Source: Apiotrichum sp. Y4204 (lineage: Eukaryota; Basidiomycota; Tremellomycetes; Trichosporonales; Trichosporonaceae). Taken from it: 64,000 nucleotides of DNA. The stretch lies in the NCBI GenBank assembly GCA_025531455.1, contig JAMYHL010000018.1, positions 310,001-374,000 of the forward strand, written 5' to 3'. Positions 38,942-51,456 of this stretch are shown in pieces. Numbering within the stretch: the stretch's first letter is position 1; each line of letters opens with the position of its first letter. The notes under the pieces were generated by a model. The model was not told where the DNA came from. It made no database searches and saw only the letters and a program-made list of their open reading frames with translations. The position numbers and the translations under genes are program-made.

Positions 38942-39389
38942 ATGCTCAGAGGAACGGGGGGCGCGCTGGTAGCCCCCCTGTCGTGTAGTTCAGGTCTTCG
39001 TTTGTGATGCAGTTATCAAATTGGACAAGCGCGTAACTATGGATTGGGCGAGGACGCATCATGGTGGCCTCTGCTGGGAGCTGGAGTAGTCGTGGCCAGG
39101 CCGGCCAGCACGCCCAGATACACCAGACACATGGAGTGATGCAAGTGGTCGGTGTCTTCGGCCATCTCCGACGGTCACTACCGCAGCAACCCTGAAATCG
39201 CCGTACCAGTGCCGAAAATTACTCTCGTAACTGGGTCTCTGTCGGAAAAGGAGAGTTGTTGGAGCGCGCAGCGGCCCATGTTCTGCTTGAGAACAGCATG
39301 GTTTAGCCAGGTCGGACGAGTGGATGTAGCTATGATGTTGACATTGTCACAACCGCCACTCTGGTTGTCTGTACCATTTCAGCTCCACA
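38942..39389. other. Intergenic SDR/MFS
   Basis: 448 bp between two plus-strand genes. It should hold the SDR terminator and the MFS promoter. No gene or clear TATA box seen. Confidence 0.5.
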
Positions 39390-42199
39390 ATGGACTCACG
39401 AACGACGCAGGCGGTGGACTCGCGAGATACGGTCTCGCGCGACCCACCAGCTCCACTGGCCCCACCAAACGACCCGTCAAGCCTGTCGAGTCCGCTTTCC
39501 CCGTCTCTCTCCCCGACGACGCGGCGACGACGCCCCGACCCGAGCCCGCTCACGCGCGCCGGCTCCGTCGGCTCCTCGTACTCTGCAGCAGGGGCAAGTC
39601 TGCGGCGCATGGCGACGCACGAGACGGGCGAATATGCGAGCTCGGACGAAGAGGGGCGCGGGCTCTCGACGCACGAGGAGCACGACGACGAACACCGGCC
39701 GTGGAGACATAGCATGGAGGAGTACAGTCCCCGCAGTCCGAGAAGGGCACGAAACCGCTCGCTCGCATCGCTCGACGAGACGCGCTCGCCGTACGACGAG
39801 GAACGCGCGATCGGCTCGATTGGTTCCGGGTACCCGCCACAGAAAACGCCAGACGACGGTGTACAGGAGGAGACTACTGCCAACGACGGCGGTAGCATAG
39901 ACGAGCCGCGCGCGGAAGACAAGAAGAAGGGGAAGAAAAAGGAGTTTGAGCTGCAGGACCAGACGAATCTCCTCCCCGTGCGCCAGGTCATCCTCATCTT
40001 CTTGGGACTCAACTGCGCGTTGTTCTGCAGTCTCCTCGACCAGACCATGTGAGTTGTTGTTGTTGCTGGCCACAATTGTTTACTGCTTGGGGCCGCGTCC
40101 CAGAGACGTTGCATGCTGCATTCCTCCAGAAGCACCATGCCAGTAGCTAGTAATTATTCAATTCCCACATGACGGCGGCCTCAGCCGTCGGGGATGGCCG
40201 ATCGAGGTTGACCTCCGTCGACCACAGCTGACCCCAGTGTTACCACAGCACTCCCCACTCTGGGCAAGGTGTTCAATGAGGCGTCTATCGCAAGCTGGGT
40301 GGGAACAGCGTACATGCTGACCAGCACGGTACGTGGGACTGGATATGAATTGGGGGACTGGAGGAAACGGAACTGTTGCGGTCCCTGCCACCGCTCAGAA
40401 GTGTATCTAACGTACAGGCGCTCCAGCCCGTGTATGGCCGGCTGAGCGACATCTGGGGTCGCAAGGTCGTTCTCCTCGGGTCGCTGTTTATATTCCTCGT
40501 GGGCTCGATCGCATGCTCGGTGTCTCAGTCGATGATCCAGCTCATCGTCTTCCGCGCCATCCAGGGCTGCGGTGGCGGTGGCATCCTCACGCTGGCGATG
40601 ATTATCATATCGGACGTGGTGTCGCTCAAGGACAGGGGCAAGTATCAAGGCATCACCGGCGGTGTGGTCGCCACTGCCAACTCGCTTGGACCGGTTCTGG
40701 GCGGTATCTTTACAGAAAAGCTTACTTGGCGGTGGTGTTTCGTGAGTACCCGAGAGGACCTCAAGTGCGGTAGTCATATGGGCTCCTCCCAGTACTTATA
40801 AATACCTGAACTGACTCCAGTACATCAACCTCCCACTGACGGCGCTCGCGATCCTGTCCATCTTCTTCCTCCTCCCCCTGAAGAAGGTACACGGATCATG
40901 GCGCTCAAAGCTCAAAAAGCTCGACTTTTACGGGGCGGGACTCACGCTCGCGTGGGCCGTGCTCGTCCTGCTCGCCCTCTCCTGGAGCGGGTCCAAGTAT
41001 CCGTGGTCCTCGCCGGCCGTCATCGCCCCACTCGTGATCGGCATTGTCCTCCTCGGCGTCTTCATCTTCGTCGAGGCTAAACTCGTGCCTCTGCCCCTGG
41101 TCCCACTCTACATCTTCAAGGACATGACTGTCGCGGCGTCCATGGCGACCACATTTGCCAACGGCGCGGCCTTCTTCTGTTCGCTCTACTATCTCCCGCA
41201 GTACTTCCAGGTCGTGCGCGGTGAGGACCCACTCCAGAGCGGCGTGGACATGCTGCCCCTCATCTTCGTGCAGGTGTTTGTGTCATTCTGGTGAGTACCT
41301 GTTCTCCCATACAGTAACTAATCGCAGCTCGGGGTTCACCGTGTCCAAGACTGGCGACTACAAGTGGAACCTGATGCTGGGGTTCTTTATCTGGACGATT
41401 GGCATGGGTCTCATGGGAACGCTGACGCCGACGACGCCCAAGCCACACATCTACGGCTTCCAGGTGCTCGTCGGTGTCGGCGCGGGCCAGACGTTCCAGA
41501 CCTCGCTCATCGCCATTCAGGCCTCGGTCGCGCGAAAGGACATGGCGACCGCGACGGGCTGCCGCAACTTTCTGCGCATGCTGGGCGGTACGGTCTCGCT
41601 CGCGGCCTGCGCGGCGATCATCAACAACCTTGTCAGCACGCGCCTGGACGAACTCGCCCTCGGATCCGGCATGGAGACCCGTATCCTGCAGTCGCCCACC
41701 GAGCTCGCAGGCCTTGATTTATCCGCGGAACAAATCGAGTTTATCCGGTCGGCCTATGGTGAGTGTTAAGAGTCAGGCGATTTGTTAACGGCCAGCAAAA
41801 GCGATCGACGCGTGTTTCTTCTTCTGCGTCCCGCTCACGGGGATATCTTTCTTCGTGACCGTCTTCTTCGTCAAGCGCGTGCCGCTCAAACGCGGGGACG
41901 AGGCGCAACTCAAGGCCGAGGCGAAGAAGTGGATGGCGGAGAAGAAGGACCACGGGAAGGATGATAAGGAGGGCACGACGGGCATGTCCTTCGAGGACAA
42001 GGCGGAAAAGTCTAGCGATGACAAGGAGGCAAAGTCCAGCGACAAGGTATCACCGCAGTCCAGTGAACGGACGCTGGGAGACGATCAGCATGGGTCCGAT
42101 CTCGGGGAGAGAGCCAAGGAAGCCGTTGAGCGCCTCCCTGATCAGATGGAACGTGCAGCCCGAGGGATGGATGAGGCATCTGGAGTCAAAGTGCGTTAG
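39390..42199 (+). CDS. MFS multidrug exporter, 14-TM DHA2-type
   Basis: Six exons: 39390-40048, 40238-40328, 40418-40741, 40821-41290, 41328-41758 and 41796-42199, giving 792 residues. About 200 residues of charged, Ser-rich cytosolic sequence precede the first membrane span. Then come LLDQTIVTTALPTL, motif A (GRLSDIWGRK, about residue 257), an RAIQGCGGGG segment, and the antiporter motif C region ([25 protein letters not shown]). These are hallmarks of 14-span drug:H+ antiporters. The C-terminal ~110 residues are again charged and cytosolic. Substrates cannot be predicted. Both termini are longer than usual, suggesting phosphorylation or trafficking control (inference). Confidence 0.9.
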
Positions 42200-42847
42200 G
42201 ATCTGTAGAATCTAGAGTTGATTGTATGCATTGTTCGGCTGCGCGGTGAGTGAGGTGAACTGATGGAGATGGGATCGAGGACACTGTTAACAACTAGCGT
42301 CAAGCCTCGACGCGAAGATGCGCGGTATATCTGCGAGCATCGGAACAGCGATCCTGGGTCTCTCGATCCCTCGAGCGCGTCCCGAGTGTCGCGTCGGGCG
42401 GTCCATCCGGAACGTCGGAAGAGTGTTGGCTACATCAGTCCCTTGGCTGATGGTTGTTTGACCTGATGGTTGTTTGACAGCAAAGCAAAGCACATTGACC
42501 CATTCACATGGTCATTGTCACATGACCACTTCCGCCCCACTTCGGCAACTGGACTTCTCGTACTTTTATCTCGGTGTCAAAGTCAAACCACCGGACCACC
42601 GGCGATAGCCGGTACCCCAGGTGCAGTGGGGAACGTCGTCGCATAATCGCATGGTGACGCTCCCGGGTTCCGACAGTGGGCAGCCACCAATTACGCGCAG
42701 CAGGGCAACAGGAATGCACAAGCGAGGCAACGCGCGTGCCCGAGGCGGGCATGCTCACAAGCGTACAAGCCAGGTTCGCGAGAGTGCGCCTCGACCGAGA
42801 GTGTTTGCCGGATGACGCTGCCGGGGGGAGCCTGCAATCGCTGGCAG
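42200..42847. other. Intergenic MFS/GFA
   Basis: About 650 bp with a duplicated GATGGTTGTTTGAC motif (about 42446-42480). No coding region seen apart from the GFA promoter at the right end. Confidence 0.5.
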
Positions 42848-42854
42848 TATATAA
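42848..42854 (+). promoter_or_regulatory. TATA box of the GFA-family gene
   Basis: TATATAA lies 61 bp before the ATG at 42915, suggesting an inducible or strongly expressed gene. Confidence 0.6.
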
Positions 42855-42914
42855 CCACATAACCACCAGTGGGGCAACGTTCTCACTTCACTTCCCTCTC
42901 GACTCTACATCACC

Positions 42915-43508
42915 ATGCGCACTGGAGGCTGCTACTGCGGTGAGTTGAGCTCCAACATCCAGGTTCCATCCCCATCCACTGACTCGCCAGGAAACATCGC
43001 GTACGAGTTCGACGACGACAGCAACAATGCCGGCGTCATCTGCTATTGCACGACCTGCCAGAAGATGAACACGGACCAGTGAGTGGGGGACACGCCGGCT
43101 TCCCACGCTCTCCTGCTCACACCCAGGTCGCTCAACCTCAAGAGCGAGCAGTCCAAGGTCAAGGTCACAAAGGGCACGCCCAAGTCGTACAAGGACAACA
43201 AGGCTGACAGTGGTGAGTGCATGGCGGGGGTGCAAGCCCACCGGCCCTCTAGGACCTCCCTGCTTCATCCCAGTTCAAGCTGACCCGCAGGCAAGACGAT
43301 CACGCGCTACTTCTGCGGCCACTGCGCCTCGGCGCTCTGGTCGGACCCGGACTCGGCTCCGGGCGTGCGCTTCGTCAAGGTCGGCTCGCTCGACGACCCC
43401 AGCAACGTCAAGCTCTTTGCCGAGATCTACGTCGAGCGCGCGCTTAACGGCCCGCACCCCAAGAACGGGCAGAAGCAGTTCGAGGGCATGATGGCCAAGG
43501 AGGTCTAG
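42915..43508 (+). CDS. GFA/CENP-V family zinc protein (glutathione-dependent formaldehyde-activating-like)
   Basis: Four exons: 42915-42939, 42991-43078, 43127-43212 and 43291-43508, giving 138 residues. The conserved cysteines of the Mss4-like GFA fold are present: GGCYCGNI at the start, CYCTTCQK, and FCGHCASALW, which hold structural and exchangeable zinc. Family members include bacterial S-hydroxymethylglutathione synthase and many proteins of unknown substrate, so a formaldehyde role is only possible. It lies downstream of the SDR and MFS genes on the same strand. Three introns in so short a gene is typical of this genome. Confidence 0.88.
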
Positions 43509-43996
43509 GCTGGCCACCGCACGAGACAGTCGGAAGTTCAGTGAATATGCAACGTACATGGTACACCAGCGTAACAGCGCGGCGTGCGCGCAGTTGAGGC
43601 ATTCGGGCCGGTCCTCATCGTTCCATGTCTCAGAATCTAATGGTCGTGTTGGTCCAGCTTCCCCCAGGCCAGCCTCTGCAAGCTGCATGCTGATGTCTCG
43701 CGGGCTGATGACCCGCCGCTTGCGCAAGACTCGAGCCGTTCCCACTCCACTCCGCCAGACCAAGCGCGTGTGTTCGCCTCCAGGCATGGATCGTGAATAG
43801 AGCGAAGGGTATGATAAACCCTGCTCAACATTCTTGCTCAGCAGATGTCCGGCGAACTCCCTTTACATTCATGCATCGGGCACTCTGCATGCTTTGGCCC
43901 ATACCGCCGGGACCGCCTTTCCACTAAAGGACGTCTGCTTCTCCCCGTGCTCCTCTCGCGTAAATCGCGCCTCACGCTTCACGCCATTTCACTAGA
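43509..43996. other. Convergent spacer GFA/SH3
   Basis: 488 bp between two stops. No gene seen. Confidence 0.5.
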
Positions 43997-45228
43997 TTAC
44001 AATTCCTTGAGATAGTTGGCGGGCACGAAGCCCTTGTTGCCGTTGTCGTCGCGGCACGTCCACCCTGTGTGTCAGCAAAATGTCCCATGTAGCTGTTTGT
44101 TCGACCTACAGTCGGCGGACGCCTTGTCCTCGATAGTCACCACCTGGTTCTCGTGTACAGGCAGGTCGGTCGTGTCCTGGAGTCAGCACCAGTCACCAAA
44201 CCATGTAGGAATCTACCGCTCCAAACTCACAGCACCCTCAAAGTCGTACAGCACCTGGGCCTGGGCTGCGTTCGGGCCCGGCGATGCCGCCGCTCCCGCG
44301 CCGACATGACGCGGAGGAGGCGGAAGGGTGCCTCCAGCGTTGCCCAGCGCGGGTGGCACGTGGTGGTCCACGGTGGGGGGCGTAACTGCGTGTGAGCCAT
44401 TGTCATGGGAATATGTTTGAAAGCGTTTCTGCGCATCAAAGCACGTTGAGATCGATGGTTTTCCACCTACCTTTCTTGGGATCACGGAACATGGTCTTGA
44501 GCGCCGCACCGCCGGAACTGGTATCGACATGTCCAAAGCTCTTCTTGTCAGCTCCCCATAATATTCACAGCCTTGACACGCACCCTTGAGGATGTGAGGC
44601 CCGCGGGAGGAGCGCCTCGAGGGCGCGATTGCGGAGGGGGCGGTGGGCCGCTACTCCTTGCCGCCGCCGACGGAGGCGGAGCCGCGGATGATGGGTTCGA
44701 CGGCGGCGGTGGTGGCAGGGTCCTTTCTCCCTGCGGGACACCGCTGTAGGTATACGGCGCAGGCTTGTTGAACTTGCCGGCCATGCCAACCTTGCCGAGA
44801 GCCGAGTTGACATGGCTGTTCGCGGCAACCTTGTTCACGTTGGATGACATAAAGTTCATGGTCTTCTGGCTGGCTTGCTGGGCACTAGCCAGTGGCGAGT
44901 TTGCAGCCGGGGTCGCGGGCGCCTCACCGGCGGGAGAGTATGGCGGGGTGTTCGATGAGCCGTGAGCGGGAGCGGGGGAGCGTGTGGGAACGGGCGGTGG
45001 GCCACCGCGGCCGGATTGAGCGTTGTACGCCGACGCCATGGTGGATGCGGCGGCGAGCGCGTGGGCGGGCTTGATCGTGATGCCCTCGGACGATCCCCCG
45101 CCTAGGAGGTGCGGGCGCGACTCGAAGTACTCATCGAGAAGGGAGAAGAACGCCTGTTTGTCTGATCGTTAGTTTGGTCAACAGAGAACACTGGTTCACC
45201 AACCTTGGTATGTTAGGTTTGCGAACAT
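43997..45228 (-). CDS. SH3-domain adaptor with proline-rich linker
   Basis: Six exons: 45228-45204, 45161-44584, 44543-44471, 44385-44231, 44176-44110 and 44064-43997, giving 321 residues. The N-terminus MFANLTYQDKQAFFSLLDEYFESRP is helical and looks like a short conserved module of fungal SH3 proteins. A long Pro/Ala/Ser linker follows, with PPPPP tracts that could themselves bind SH3 or profilin. The C-terminus is one SH3 domain: AQVLYDFEGA, then ADWWTCRDDNGNKGFVPANYL. It probably acts at cortical actin or endocytic sites, inferred from domain content and resemblance to Lsb1/Pin3-type proteins. The start is not certain: the frame upstream stays open to a possible splice acceptor near 45296. 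Confidence 0.75.
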
Positions 45229-46659
45229 GGTTATCGCGATATCGATACGCGGGCTATTTCCAGTGCAGTCCGATGTCGTAACGGTCGAGATGAGCTAAAG
45301 ATAATCAACGGTTGTCTGGCGATTGCTCGATGAGAGTGAGTGGATGAGAGAGTGAACAGAGCACGGCCTACATGGGCCCTACATCATTGCGGTATTGCGG
45401 TGATACCAAACGCGGCAATGAGATCAGTGGGAGCCGTGGAATTAGTACAGCCGCAAGCCCGACCTCCACTTAGTGCTTCTCACATCGTCATCACCGCCCG
45501 CAGTCGGTGCGCAGTCGGAATAGAGCGGTGGTGGCAGTCAAAAGTCATGCAAATCTCAAAGACAAAGATGAGAATTATGAGAAGAATGCAAAAGTTCACA
45601 TTGCCTGGCAGCTATCTACGAGGGTACAGATGATACAGAACACATATGCACAGCGAGTCAGAGATCAGAGACGGTTGAGTCCCGACTCAACCATGATGAG
45701 ATCCAGGGGCTGCACCGAAAACCGATCGTCCGCTGCCTGCCAGTTCGTGGTGCCTGGTGTCATCATGAGCTTGGTCTAGGTCATGGTGATGGATAATCAG
45801 AATCAAAGCACATGCTGCACAATGGGCCAATGGGCACGGGGCCATGCGGCAGGCAGGCATGCGGTATGCGGTATGCATGCAACATGAGCACATGAGCAAG
45901 ATGAGTTTGGTCCAAAGGGCGAAGTTGATCCGAAGAGCTTGAGGAGAAGCCTTGTGAGAGCCACCGGCAATCCACAGATCTCAGTGGCAGCGCGCCAAAG
46001 GGCCAGTCGTGGCGCGTGGCGCACTGCACAAGCTGCAGCCAGCTGCACTCTGCTCGAATACATTTATCATGTCGTTGATGGCATAAGTTGCACGACGTTT
46101 TGCTTCTTATTCCGTGCTACTTACAGTACCTGAGTATCTTGCCCCGAGATTCCACCTCCGCTGTCCCTCCACCGAGAGTGCCCGATCCTGAGCCCGGACC
46201 ACGAAATCTCTATCACACGACTGGTCCCTATCGTGCCAGTGGCAGTGGCCTATTGTTCTCTCTCGTTCCACCACTCGTCCCACCTTTTCTTGCCGCTGCT
46301 TGGCTGTTGTGCATCTTTTGTATACAGTTTTGAGTCCCGGCAGTGCTCACTGGCCCTCGCCCCATTCATGCGCCGCATCGTGATGGCGCTGCGTCGCCGT
46401 CGTGTCATGTTTGGCACAACTGCATTGTTCTCCTGTCCACCAACCCTGCGCTCACTGAACTTGGGGCCACCTGCTGAACATGACCATTCTTATATCTACG
46501 CAGACGCACCGGCTCGTTGCTGTAGCTCTCCTCTAACCAGCTCAGACAACTCACCAGCCCACCAGCGCTTCCCGCCACCACAGCTTGTCGGCGAGTTACC
46601 CATCGCGCAGTCACAACACCAACCCTCGCTCGCCTCCTCCTCTTGTTCGCTCTTTCACC
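45229..46659. other. Divergent intergenic region SH3/ERG25
   Basis: About 1.4 kb between divergent starts. It holds the ERG25 promoter with a pyrimidine-rich leader (46560-46655), and near 45840-45900 short repeats of GGCA/GGTATGC/GAGCACAT type. No coding region seen. Confidence 0.5.
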
Positions 46660-47777
46660 ATGGCCGCCATCTACGACGTCGCGATGGACTACCTCAACAA
46701 GTTTGCACCGAGCATTGCCGAGCAGCTCGTCGTTTCGAATGCGACAATGACTCAGAACCAGCTCTACGGTGACATCAACCTCGACGCGCTGAGTTATCTG
46801 GAGCGGCTATGGGCCAACTACTACATTGCCATTGGGAACCCGATTCTCGCCACGGGTCTCATGTCGTTTGTGCTGCACGAGGTGAGTGGGAGGAGTCCTG
46901 GGCGACATGACCTCTAACCGCAGGTCGTCTACTTTGGCCGGTGCATCCCATGGCTCATCATTGACGAGATTCCGTTCTTCCGCAAGTGGAAGCTGCAGCC
47001 AAACAAGAAGATTACTCCGGCACAGATCTGGAAGATGACCAAGCTGGTGCTGATCACTCACTTTACCTGCGAGGCTCCTCTTATCTGGCTCTTCCACCCG
47101 ATCTGCACCTACTTTGGCATGGCGACTTACGAAGTTCCCTTCTCGTCTTGGACCCTCATGGCTGCACAAATTGCCTTCTTCTTCGTCTTCGAGGACATGT
47201 TCCACTACTGGGCTCACCGCGCACTTCACTGGGGTCCACTCTACAAGAACATCCACAAGCGTCACCACGAGTGGTCTGCGCCAATTGGTCTCGTGAGTGT
47301 GCCGCAGGCCGTCTGTTCCATCACTAATCCCAGGCCGCCGAGTACGCGCACCCGCTCGAAGTCCTCATTCTCGCGCAGGGAACCATCTCCGGTCCCTTCC
47401 TCTACTGCCTCTTCCGCAAGGATCTCCACATCTTCACCGTCTACCTCTGGGTCACACTGCGTCTCTTTCAGGCCGTCGACGCCCACTCGGGCTACGACTT
47501 CCCCTGGTCGCTGCGGCACTTCCTCCCCTTCTGGGCCGGCGCCGACCACCACGACTTCCACCACATGGCCTTTGTAAACTGCTACTCGACCTCGTTCCGC
47601 TGGTGGGACTTTTCCCTCGGCACCGACAGCAAGTACCACGCGTACAAGGCGCGCGTCGCGGCGGCCAAGGAGTCGGACCGCGCCGCCGTCAACGCTCGCG
47701 AACTTGCCCGCGCGGAGCGCGAGGGTCTCGAGGCCGAACGCATGGTCGAGTCGTACGGCAAGGGCAAGAAGCTTTAA
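46660..47777 (+). CDS. ERG25: C-4 methylsterol oxidase
   Basis: Three exons: 46660-46881, 46924-47292 and 47334-47777, giving 344 residues. Erg25 is an ER di-iron enzyme that oxidises the C-4 methyl groups of 4,4-dimethylzymosterol in ergosterol synthesis. The three histidine clusters of the fatty-acid-hydroxylase superfamily are intact: HYWAHR (about residue 166), HKRHH, and HHDFHH (about 268). Several membrane segments precede them. The C-terminal ~50 residues are charged and Ala/Arg/Glu-rich, longer than the core enzyme needs. Length and motifs fit fungal Erg25 well. Confidence 0.95.
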
Positions 47778-50569
47778 ACATTAGATATACACTGATGGCC
47801 GTCGTTGCCTTCCCATAGATAGTTACCCACTCATTATTTTTATCATGCAGGATATCCAAGATGCGTTGTCGAGTCGATTGAGGTTATTTCGATACTTCGT
47901 CGGAAGGGTTTGGAGGATGTGGACAAGGGAGGCGACGGCGAGCGCATGTGATAACGTGTTATTATCGGGGAAGGAATACCAGGGAAGCAACACGGAGGAT
48001 GGTTGACATTGCTCGCGGTTCGCATGACATTTAACCCCATAATCTTTCCCTCCTTCCCCTCTCACTCGTCCCTCCATCTCTTCAGTCTTCCTACCCGATA
48101 TTTCTTTTCTCTCAACCTCGGCAAGCTCTATACTCAACAACACGACCCGCAGCTGCACATTTCCTACAGGGTAAGGTTTACACGCCGAAGACCAAGGAAG
48201 GGGGCAACCGTCGCCCACAGAGCTCGTGAGTGACCACATGTTTGTTCTGTCTCGTGAACACATGTCGGCACGATAACGCACGCTACAAGTTCAGAGAATT
48301 AATATGGAGCTTGGCGTGCCTAGTTCACTAAGCTCGTCGCTTTTGGTCTGATCGACAGGCTGGATTGCGTGAAGCGATGCACTGTGGGTATGTGATAAGA
48401 GGATGTTCACCCGTGAGTGACTGAAAGATTGCTGGAGTGTGAGATACGCTTGCGAAGCCAGCTCGGGAAGCCACAAACAGCTACGACACCTGTGTCGATT
48501 CCAGTCACATGAAGTCTCGTAAACAAATCTGGAGTAAGGCTTGTGAGACCAATGATTTTCCCACCGTGGCCGTTATGAATGCCCACAACCTCCTCACAGC
48601 GGCCGACGCTCTACGACCGCTGCCATCAAGCAATTGATGCGATGTCCGAGGAGCTTGGGAGAGTCAAAAACAAAACCTTCCCTCTCTGGTTTCAGTTGCA
48701 GCCGAAACAGCTTTGCCCTGCATTCGGCCAGCAGCAACCGCGGTGCAAGGTCCTCCAGATTCGCTGGACAGAGAGGATTCGACGCAGGCACCTGTCACCG
48801 TTTGCCATTACCGACCCCACTATCACAGATGTTTAGTAGTGAATCCAACCCCTGCCATCAAGGCCCACTGTGTTAGACTTGAAATATAATCCAAGAGAAT
48901 GAGACTCAGATCGCCCACTGGTGAGTCCGTGCCCGACCTGCTGACAACAGTGTTGACAACCGCAGACACTGTGAGGATGCAGGATGCATGACGATCATGA
49001 CGATCACAGAGTTTTCGTGGCCACCCGCAGGGTGAATCGACGATAGAGAGAGAGAGCACACACTAGAAGAGGGGGCGAGAGCCGCTAGAGCCGATGACGA
49101 GCGAGACGCAGGGCTTGAGTGAGAGCTTGACACGGGCGGCAGAGGGAGGTTGGCAGTGAGCCCCTGAGGATCATCGAGCTACTCCGACGCTAGAGCCTCC
49201 GTAATCCGTAACGAGAGCATGTAACATGTCACTTCGCGTCGATCAAAGATCATCCAGGGGTAAGCCTGATTTTCCTTGATGATCGTTTTGGCTATCTTAT
49301 CTTAACATATGAAACGAAGGATGATCATGGGATGGGCGCATTGAAATGTGGCGGTGCCACGAGAAAAACATGTTTTATTAACTTGCGTGTCATCTGCGTG
49401 TCATCTGCGTGTCATCTGCGCGATATTTGCGTGCTTTCTGCGTGGTAAACTTGAATAACCTTCCCGCGGCCGTGGGAGAGCCGTCAGCCCGACACGGAGA
49501 TTCAGCTCCGAGATGTGGAGGTCGGGGAGCGGACCGAAGGGATGCGCGGTCCTTCAATGCCCCAAGCGCCTCGATTCGCCTCAAAGTCCGTCGGCCTTGA
49601 ACACGTGCGCTTGTCCGGTGCTGGAACCTGGAGCCTGGGACCTGGGACCAGAGCATGTCGGATGCCTGGCCTCTGAGTAGCGCCAGCGTCCGTACGAAGT
49701 TACCAAGTGGCGCCAAGCGTAAGCATGTGTGGCCTGCCCTTGTTGCAATGCTGGTCGCCGGTTGAGGTGTTGCTGACTCGGTTGTGTGATGGATGTGTCA
49801 GGCCGCACAGAATCACCGGATCGTATCAGATACCGAGACAGGCACTCGGCTTTGCAACAGGTTCCCATCCTTCCAGAAGCCTGGTACTGTTGTGCAGCAA
49901 GTATCTCTAAGTATCATGGTGACCGCAGATGGATCAGGATTGACCGCTGTCGGACTTGTGACTTCGGATGGGTCCTGCTGGGGACCGGCAATGTCGAGTA
50001 AGATGAGCAACAAATGGGGACCGGACCGGATCGTGGTGTCGTGAACAATGGTCGTCATGTCCTATGATGCCATCGCTGAGCCGGCAGAGCACGGCACTGT
50101 ACCTTTTTTTTTTGGGCCCCCTTTGGTGGTCTCCCCCCCCCTCTCAACAGCCGTGGCTCGTTCTCCAATTCTCCTGGTGCACCTTGCTACCGCTGGGGGA
50201 ACCTGGCTGGCGCTGGATCCAGCTTGGTCGTACTCCCAGGTACCCCGATGCGCTGTAATGTACTCGGTTGCTGTGGACGAGGCGAGAAGACGGCACGCGT
50301 TGCCAGAAAATGCGAGAATGACGTCGATGCACGTGGCATCCACCAGTGGCCAGGGCGGGCCAGGGCGTGGGAGGCTGGCATAGAAAGCACGAGAACGTCT
50401 GTGATGCACTATGGTCTACTATGGCGTATGAGGTGGATCGGATGGAGTGTGTGGGAAGCAGGTGGAAGGAAAAGTCACAGTGAGTGCTCGACGGTGCCCG
50501 CTCGCTCCAGCACACTCTGCGCACGCCTCTGTCACGGCCGTTGCGACCGCTACTGCACACCTTTGCCCG
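47778..50569. other. Gene-poor interval ERG25/HSP70
   Basis: About 2.8 kb. A C/T-rich stretch at 48050-48130 resembles a transcript leader. It is followed by a possible acceptor and a 17-codon frame encoding VYTPKTKEGGNRRPQSS that stops at about 48231, with no upstream ATG found; I cannot identify it. A helically spaced 11-bp repeat lies at 49384-49449. The right end is the HSP70 promoter. Confidence 0.45.
49384..49449 (+). repeat. Six 11-bp units in phase (TGCGTG repeat)
   Basis: Three perfect copies of TGCGTGTCATC at 49384-49416 are followed by three degenerate copies that keep TGCGNG at the same 11-bp spacing to 49449. Confidence 0.8.
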
Positions 50570-50576
50570 TATATAA
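50570..50576 (+). promoter_or_regulatory. TATA box of HSP70
   Basis: TATATAA lies 81 bp before the HSP70 ATG. Scattered GAA units lie upstream (about 50380-50470), but I could not define a clear heat-shock element. Confidence 0.65.
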
Positions 50577-50656
50577 GAGACCATCCAGCCTCGCCAACAG
50601 AACTCCTCTCATCATCACCTAATTCACTTTATCCCCACTTAGAAAAACAATCCACA

Positions 50657-51181
50657 ATGTCCAAGGCTATCGTGAGTACTCCCGAACGCTCTCATCGTGA
50701 AACGAGCCGTTCTCTAACATTTCCCAGGGTATCGATCTCGGCACCACTTACTCGTGTGTCGCCGTCTGGCAGAACGACCGCGTTGAGATTATCGCCAACG
50801 ACCAGGGTAACCGCACTACCCCCTCTTATGTCGCCTTCACCGACTCTGAGCGTCTCATCGGTGATGCCGCCAAGAACCAGGTCGCCATGAACCCCTACAA
50901 CACCGTCTTCGACGCCAAGCGTCTTATCGGCCGCAAGTTCGCCGACCCCGAGGTTCAGTCCGACATGAAGCACTGGCCCTTCAAGGTCATCGACAAGGGA
51001 ACCAAGCCCTACATCCAGGTCGAGTACCGTGGTGAGGAGAAGACCTTCGTGAGTTTTTGCAGCTGCCCGCCAGTCACATTCCAATTACTAACATGTACAG
51101 TCGCCCGAGGAGATCTCGTCCATGGTCCTCATCAAGATGAAGGAGACCGCCGAGGCCTACCTTGGTGGCACCGTCAGCAAG

Positions 51182-51237
<56 letters not shown>

Positions 51238-51412
51238 CGCCGGTACCATCGCTGGTCTTGACGTCCTCCGTATCATCAACGAGCCCACCGCCGCCGCCAT
51301 CGCTTACGGTCTCGACAAGAAGTCTGAGGGTGAGAAGAACGTTCTCATTTTCGACCTTGGTGGTGGTACTTTCGACGTCTCGCTCCTTACCATTGAGGAG
51401 GGTATCTTCGAG

Positions 51413-51456
<44 letters not shown>

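Noticed and set aside
50330..50480. Heat-shock element upstream of HSP70
   Set aside because: GAA units are present but not in regular nGAAnnTTCn spacing; too weak to call.
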